NCBI GenBank assembly: GCA_024229515.1
Contig: JAAESI010000024.1
Coordinates: 1-64,000, forward strand
Direction: 5' to 3'
Source of the DNA: Pseudomonadota bacterium
Lineage (GTDB): Bacteria > Myxococcota_A > UBA796 > UBA9615
DNA: 64,000 nt
The position numbers and the translations under genes were made by a program. Of this stretch, positions 61,780 to 64,000 are shown one piece after another (within the stretch, counting starts at the first letter, position 1; every line of letters starts with the position of its first letter). The notes under the pieces are model-generated. The model had not been told where the DNA came from. It did not search any database and worked only from the letters and a program-made list of their open reading frames with translations.

Positions 61780-63366
61780 GTGTCCGAACGCCGCGCCGCG
61801 CTGATCCAGTTCCTCGTCCTCGTCGTCGCCGCGTTGGCGTACCGGCTCGTGCTCGCCCCCCGCTTCTACGGCTGGGAGGAGGGCGACTACGGCAACATCA
61901 TGATGGTCCGCGAGATCATCGACAGCCGCTTCACCTGGTTCCGCACCGAGCACATGCCCGGCTGGTACTCGCTCGCCGCGCTGCCCCGCCTCCTCATCGA
62001 CGACCCGCGAGGGACCGCGCTGGCGATGACGATGGCGTTCTCGACCCTGAACGTCGGCCTCGTGGGGCTGCTGGCGCGCAAGCTCGTCTCCCCGTCGGCC
62101 GCCTGGCTGGTCGGGCTCTGGCTGGTGTTCCAGCCCGAGATGGCGCTGTACGGCGCCTCGACCCTGCGCTCGCCGGTCTTCGCCTGCTTCGCCACCCTCG
62201 GGCTCGCGGGGCTGCTGCACGCCCGTCGCGACAGCGGCTTCGGCTTCACCTCCCTCGCCTTTCTGACGCGGATGGAGGGGTTCTTCACCCTGTTCGCCCC
62301 GGCGCTGTGGGCGTGGTCCCGCGAGCTCGGGCAGGGGCTGCGCGGTCTCGTCAAGCCGCTGGCCATCCTCGGGGGGGTGATGATCGGCTGGCAGCTCTAC
62401 GTCACCCTCGGCCGGGGCGAGCGGGAGCTCTTCGTCTGGGCCCCGTTCTCCATCAACCTCGCCAACGCGGGGGACACCGACTTCGACTTCGTCGCCTGGC
62501 TGACCGACGGCCTGCAGACCTCCTGGTGGCTGCTGACGTGGACCCTGCCGCGCAAGATCGGCTGGGCCTGGTGGCTGCTGATGGCGGGCGGTTCGTGGGC
62601 GCTGTGGAGCGGCGGGACCCGGCCCGGCGGGCGCACCGTGCTGGCGTTCGCGGCCTTCGGGCTCGCGTTCTGGCTGGGCGAGGGGTTCGTCTCCCACCAC
62701 GAGCCGAACCACAACCTCTACTGGACGTGGCTGCTGAACACGCTGCCCTTCTTCGCGCTCGCGGCGGCCGCGGGCTGGGGGTGGATCGAGCGCCGCATCG
62801 AACCGGGCCCGCTCCGCACCGTCGCCTGGATCGCCATCGCCGCCTCCGCGATCCCGTTCTTCGCCAGCGAGACGAACTACCAGATGACCCGCGCGGAGCG
62901 CTGGTACCGGCCGCAGCTGGAGATGTGCACCTGGCTGGAGGAGGAGACCCCGCCCGGCACCGGCGTGCTCGTCTCCTCGATCCCCGAGGTGTGGCTCAAA
63001 CGGCAGCCCACCGACCTGCGCATCTACTCATGGTGGACGCTGCCGGACGCGATCCGCCCCGAGCCGCCGCTCCCTCCCCTGCCCCCCGCGGAGTTCGCCC
63101 AGTTCCTCTCCGACGAGGAGATCGACTACGTCGTCTGGTTCTCCGAGGAGTGGACCGACTCGGCCAAGATCGCGCCGTGGATGATGACCGGCCAGAACAT
63201 GACGGTCGGCCCCATCGGCCTCACCGCCATCGCCACCGATCCCCTCCCCCCCGAGGGCTACGGCTGGATCCTCTACCTCGTCACCCAGACCGGCCGGCCG
63301 CAGCCCAAGGTGCCGCCGCCGTTCGGGCACGGGTTCGTGGGCGAGGGATTCGGAGGGGTGCCGTGA
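61780..63366 (+). CDS. Polytopic membrane protein resembling GT-C glycosyltransferases (PMT/ArnT type)
   Basis: 528 residues with roughly ten membrane helices. An acidic motif early in the first periplasmic loop (EEGDYGN, about 32-38) and a basic/Trp-rich loop are typical of GT-C enzymes, which use polyprenyl-phosphate sugars. A soluble C-terminal region (about 385-510) with conserved WFSEEW follows. It starts at GTG with no Shine-Dalgarno; a possible -10 (TAAAGT, 61765-61770) lies only 9 bases before, so the transcript may be leaderless. Substrate unknown. Confidence 0.7.
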   Translation: MSERRAALIQFLVLVVAALAYRLVLAPRFYGWEEGDYGNIMMVREIIDSRFTWFRTEHMPGWYSLAALPRLLIDDPRGTALAMTMAFSTLNVGLVGLLARKLVSPSAAWLVGLWLVFQPEMALYGASTLRSPVFACFATLGLAGLLHARRDSGFGFTSLAFLTRMEGFFTLFAPALWAWSRELGQGLRGLVKPLAILGGVMIGWQLYVTLGRGERELFVWAPFSINLANAGDTDFDFVAWLTDGLQTSWWLLTWTLPRKIGWAWWLLMAGGSWALWSGGTRPGGRTVLAFAAFGLAFWLGEGFVSHHEPNHNLYWTWLLNTLPFFALAAAAGWGWIERRIEPGPLRTVAWIAIAASAIPFFASETNYQMTRAERWYRPQLEMCTWLEEETPPGTGVLVSSIPEVWLKRQPTDLRIYSWWTLPDAIRPEPPLPPLPPAEFAQFLSDEEIDYVVWFSEEWTDSAKIAPWMMTGQNMTVGPIGLTAIATDPLPPEGYGWILYLVTQTGRPQPKVPPPFGHGFVGEGFGGVP

Positions 63367-63932
63367 TCAAGCTGCCCAAGGGCGCCGACCGGGGCGCCTA
63401 CGACGCAGCCGTGGCGGCGCTCGCGGCGGACGACCCGATCCCCCGCCTGCTCGAGTTGGCGGAGGCGTCCAAGCCAGCCCGCAAAGGCGTAGCGGCGGCG
63501 ATCGAAGACCAGACAGTCATCCGCGAAGCGCTCGCGGGACTGGGAGACGGAGACGCCGACGCGCCGCCGGAGAAGCTGCTGCGGCGGGCGCTGCGACGCG
63601 ACATCGCGGCCCAGGTGCGGACCAACCCGATCGTACGCAACGAGGCCTTCACGTGCGGTCACTGCGGTTTCGCGGTCCCCCCCGGCGACGGCTTCGTACG
63701 GAACCACTGCCCCCACTGCTTGCGCTCGGCTCACGTCGATGGCGATGTGCCCGGCGACCGAGCGGCGGCATGCGGCGGGCTGATGGACCCCGCGGGCTCC
63801 GAGATGCGGGGCGGCCTCTGGATCGTCACCCACCGATGCCGGCGGTGCGGGCACGAACGTCGCAACCGGCTGTACCCGGACGTGGCGACGGAGCCGGATC
63901 GCCTCGACGAGCTCCACCCACCCGGCGTTTGA
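63363..63932 (+). CDS. RNHCP-domain zinc protein
   Basis: 189 residues from a GTG overlapping the previous stop (GTGA). Residues 1-90 are a helical Ala-rich region; the C-terminal half is the RNHCP domain with FTCGHCGFAV, FVRNHCPHCLRSAHVDGD, CGGLMDP and HRCRRCGHERRN, giving four Cys pairs that should bind zinc. The family is of unknown function. The N-terminal helical extension is additional to the core domain. Confidence 0.85.
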   Translation: MIKLPKGADRGAYDAAVAALAADDPIPRLLELAEASKPARKGVAAAIEDQTVIREALAGLGDGDADAPPEKLLRRALRRDIAAQVRTNPIVRNEAFTCGHCGFAVPPGDGFVRNHCPHCLRSAHVDGDVPGDRAAACGGLMDPAGSEMRGGLWIVTHRCRRCGHERRNRLYPDVATEPDRLDELHPPGV

Positions 63933-64000
63933 GCCGGTCCCGCCGCCGGTGAAGCTCCGGCAGCTCCGGTACGAACCGCGTTGCCGTCAGGCGGTCGAGC
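63933..64000. other. Window edge, no gene assigned
   Basis: The last 68 bases may hold the end of a minus-strand gene (a frame reading LDRLTATRFVPELPELHRRR enters from the edge), but its stop would lie about 100 bases inside the RNHCP gene. I leave it unassigned. Confidence 0.3.

Overview
The window is about 70 % G+C and almost fully coding. It looks like a chromosomal segment of a Gram-negative bacterium of the Myxococcota / former Deltaproteobacteria type. The clues are a lipoprotein built of MopE-type metal-binding repeats, a secreted protease-like protein with a Cys plus hydrophobic plus Arg C-terminal tail, two receptor-like Ser/Thr kinases, several lipobox proteins, BamB, and a Tad (Flp) pilus locus whose ATPase carries an FHA domain. 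The lineage is inferred from gene content only; there is no rRNA here.

Layout. 1-2900 (+): the 5' end of a minus-strand gene, a dispersed-repeat copy, a small Trm112-like protein, a GT9 glycosyltransferase and a secreted PEGA-like protein. 2901-5398 (-): a YdjM-like membrane hydrolase, a membrane protein, a catalytically intact rhomboid and a rhomboid lacking its catalytic residues. 5443-8162 (+): lexA with its own promoter and palindrome, a HExxH protein and a small barrel-like protein. 8171-8330: tRNA-Ala(CGC) with a textbook promoter and terminator. 15605-8441 (-): rnc, radical SAM gene, era, der, yfgM-like, bamB and a lipoprotein. 33651-15625 (-): the Tad locus (flp, cpaA, two tadE-like genes, tadG-like, an orphan, cpaB, cpaC, FHA-cpaF, tadB, tadC, an FHA/Pro-rich membrane protein, a second cpaF) followed by two TPR/barrel paralogs and the MopE/FG-GAP lipoprotein. 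33652-34294: an AT-rich promoter zone and the second repeat copy.

48992-34295 (-): a tightly overlapped series of two small lipoproteins, two transmembrane Ser/Thr kinases, a helical lipoprotein, a complete Opp/Dpp-type ABC transporter, a TolB-like propeller and a DUF192 protein. 61717-49136 (-): a housekeeping run of a coiled-coil protein, tilS, ftsH, folP, cdaA, cdaR, glmM, pdxJ, nnr, tsaE, iscS and mnmA. 61780-63932 (+): a membrane glycosyltransferase-like protein and an RNHCP zinc protein.

How they fit together. The Tad genes give a nearly complete pilus or secretion machine. FHA domains on its ATPase and on an anchored partner suggest control by phospho-Thr, and two kinases sit about 9 kb upstream of flp, in an operon with a peptide transporter. 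That link is inference. The housekeeping blocks follow conserved orders (rnc-era, der-yfgM-bamB, tilS-ftsH-folP, cdaA-cdaR-glmM, iscS-mnmA). Very many junctions are 4-base ATGA/GTGA/TTGA overlaps, so most genes appear translationally coupled.
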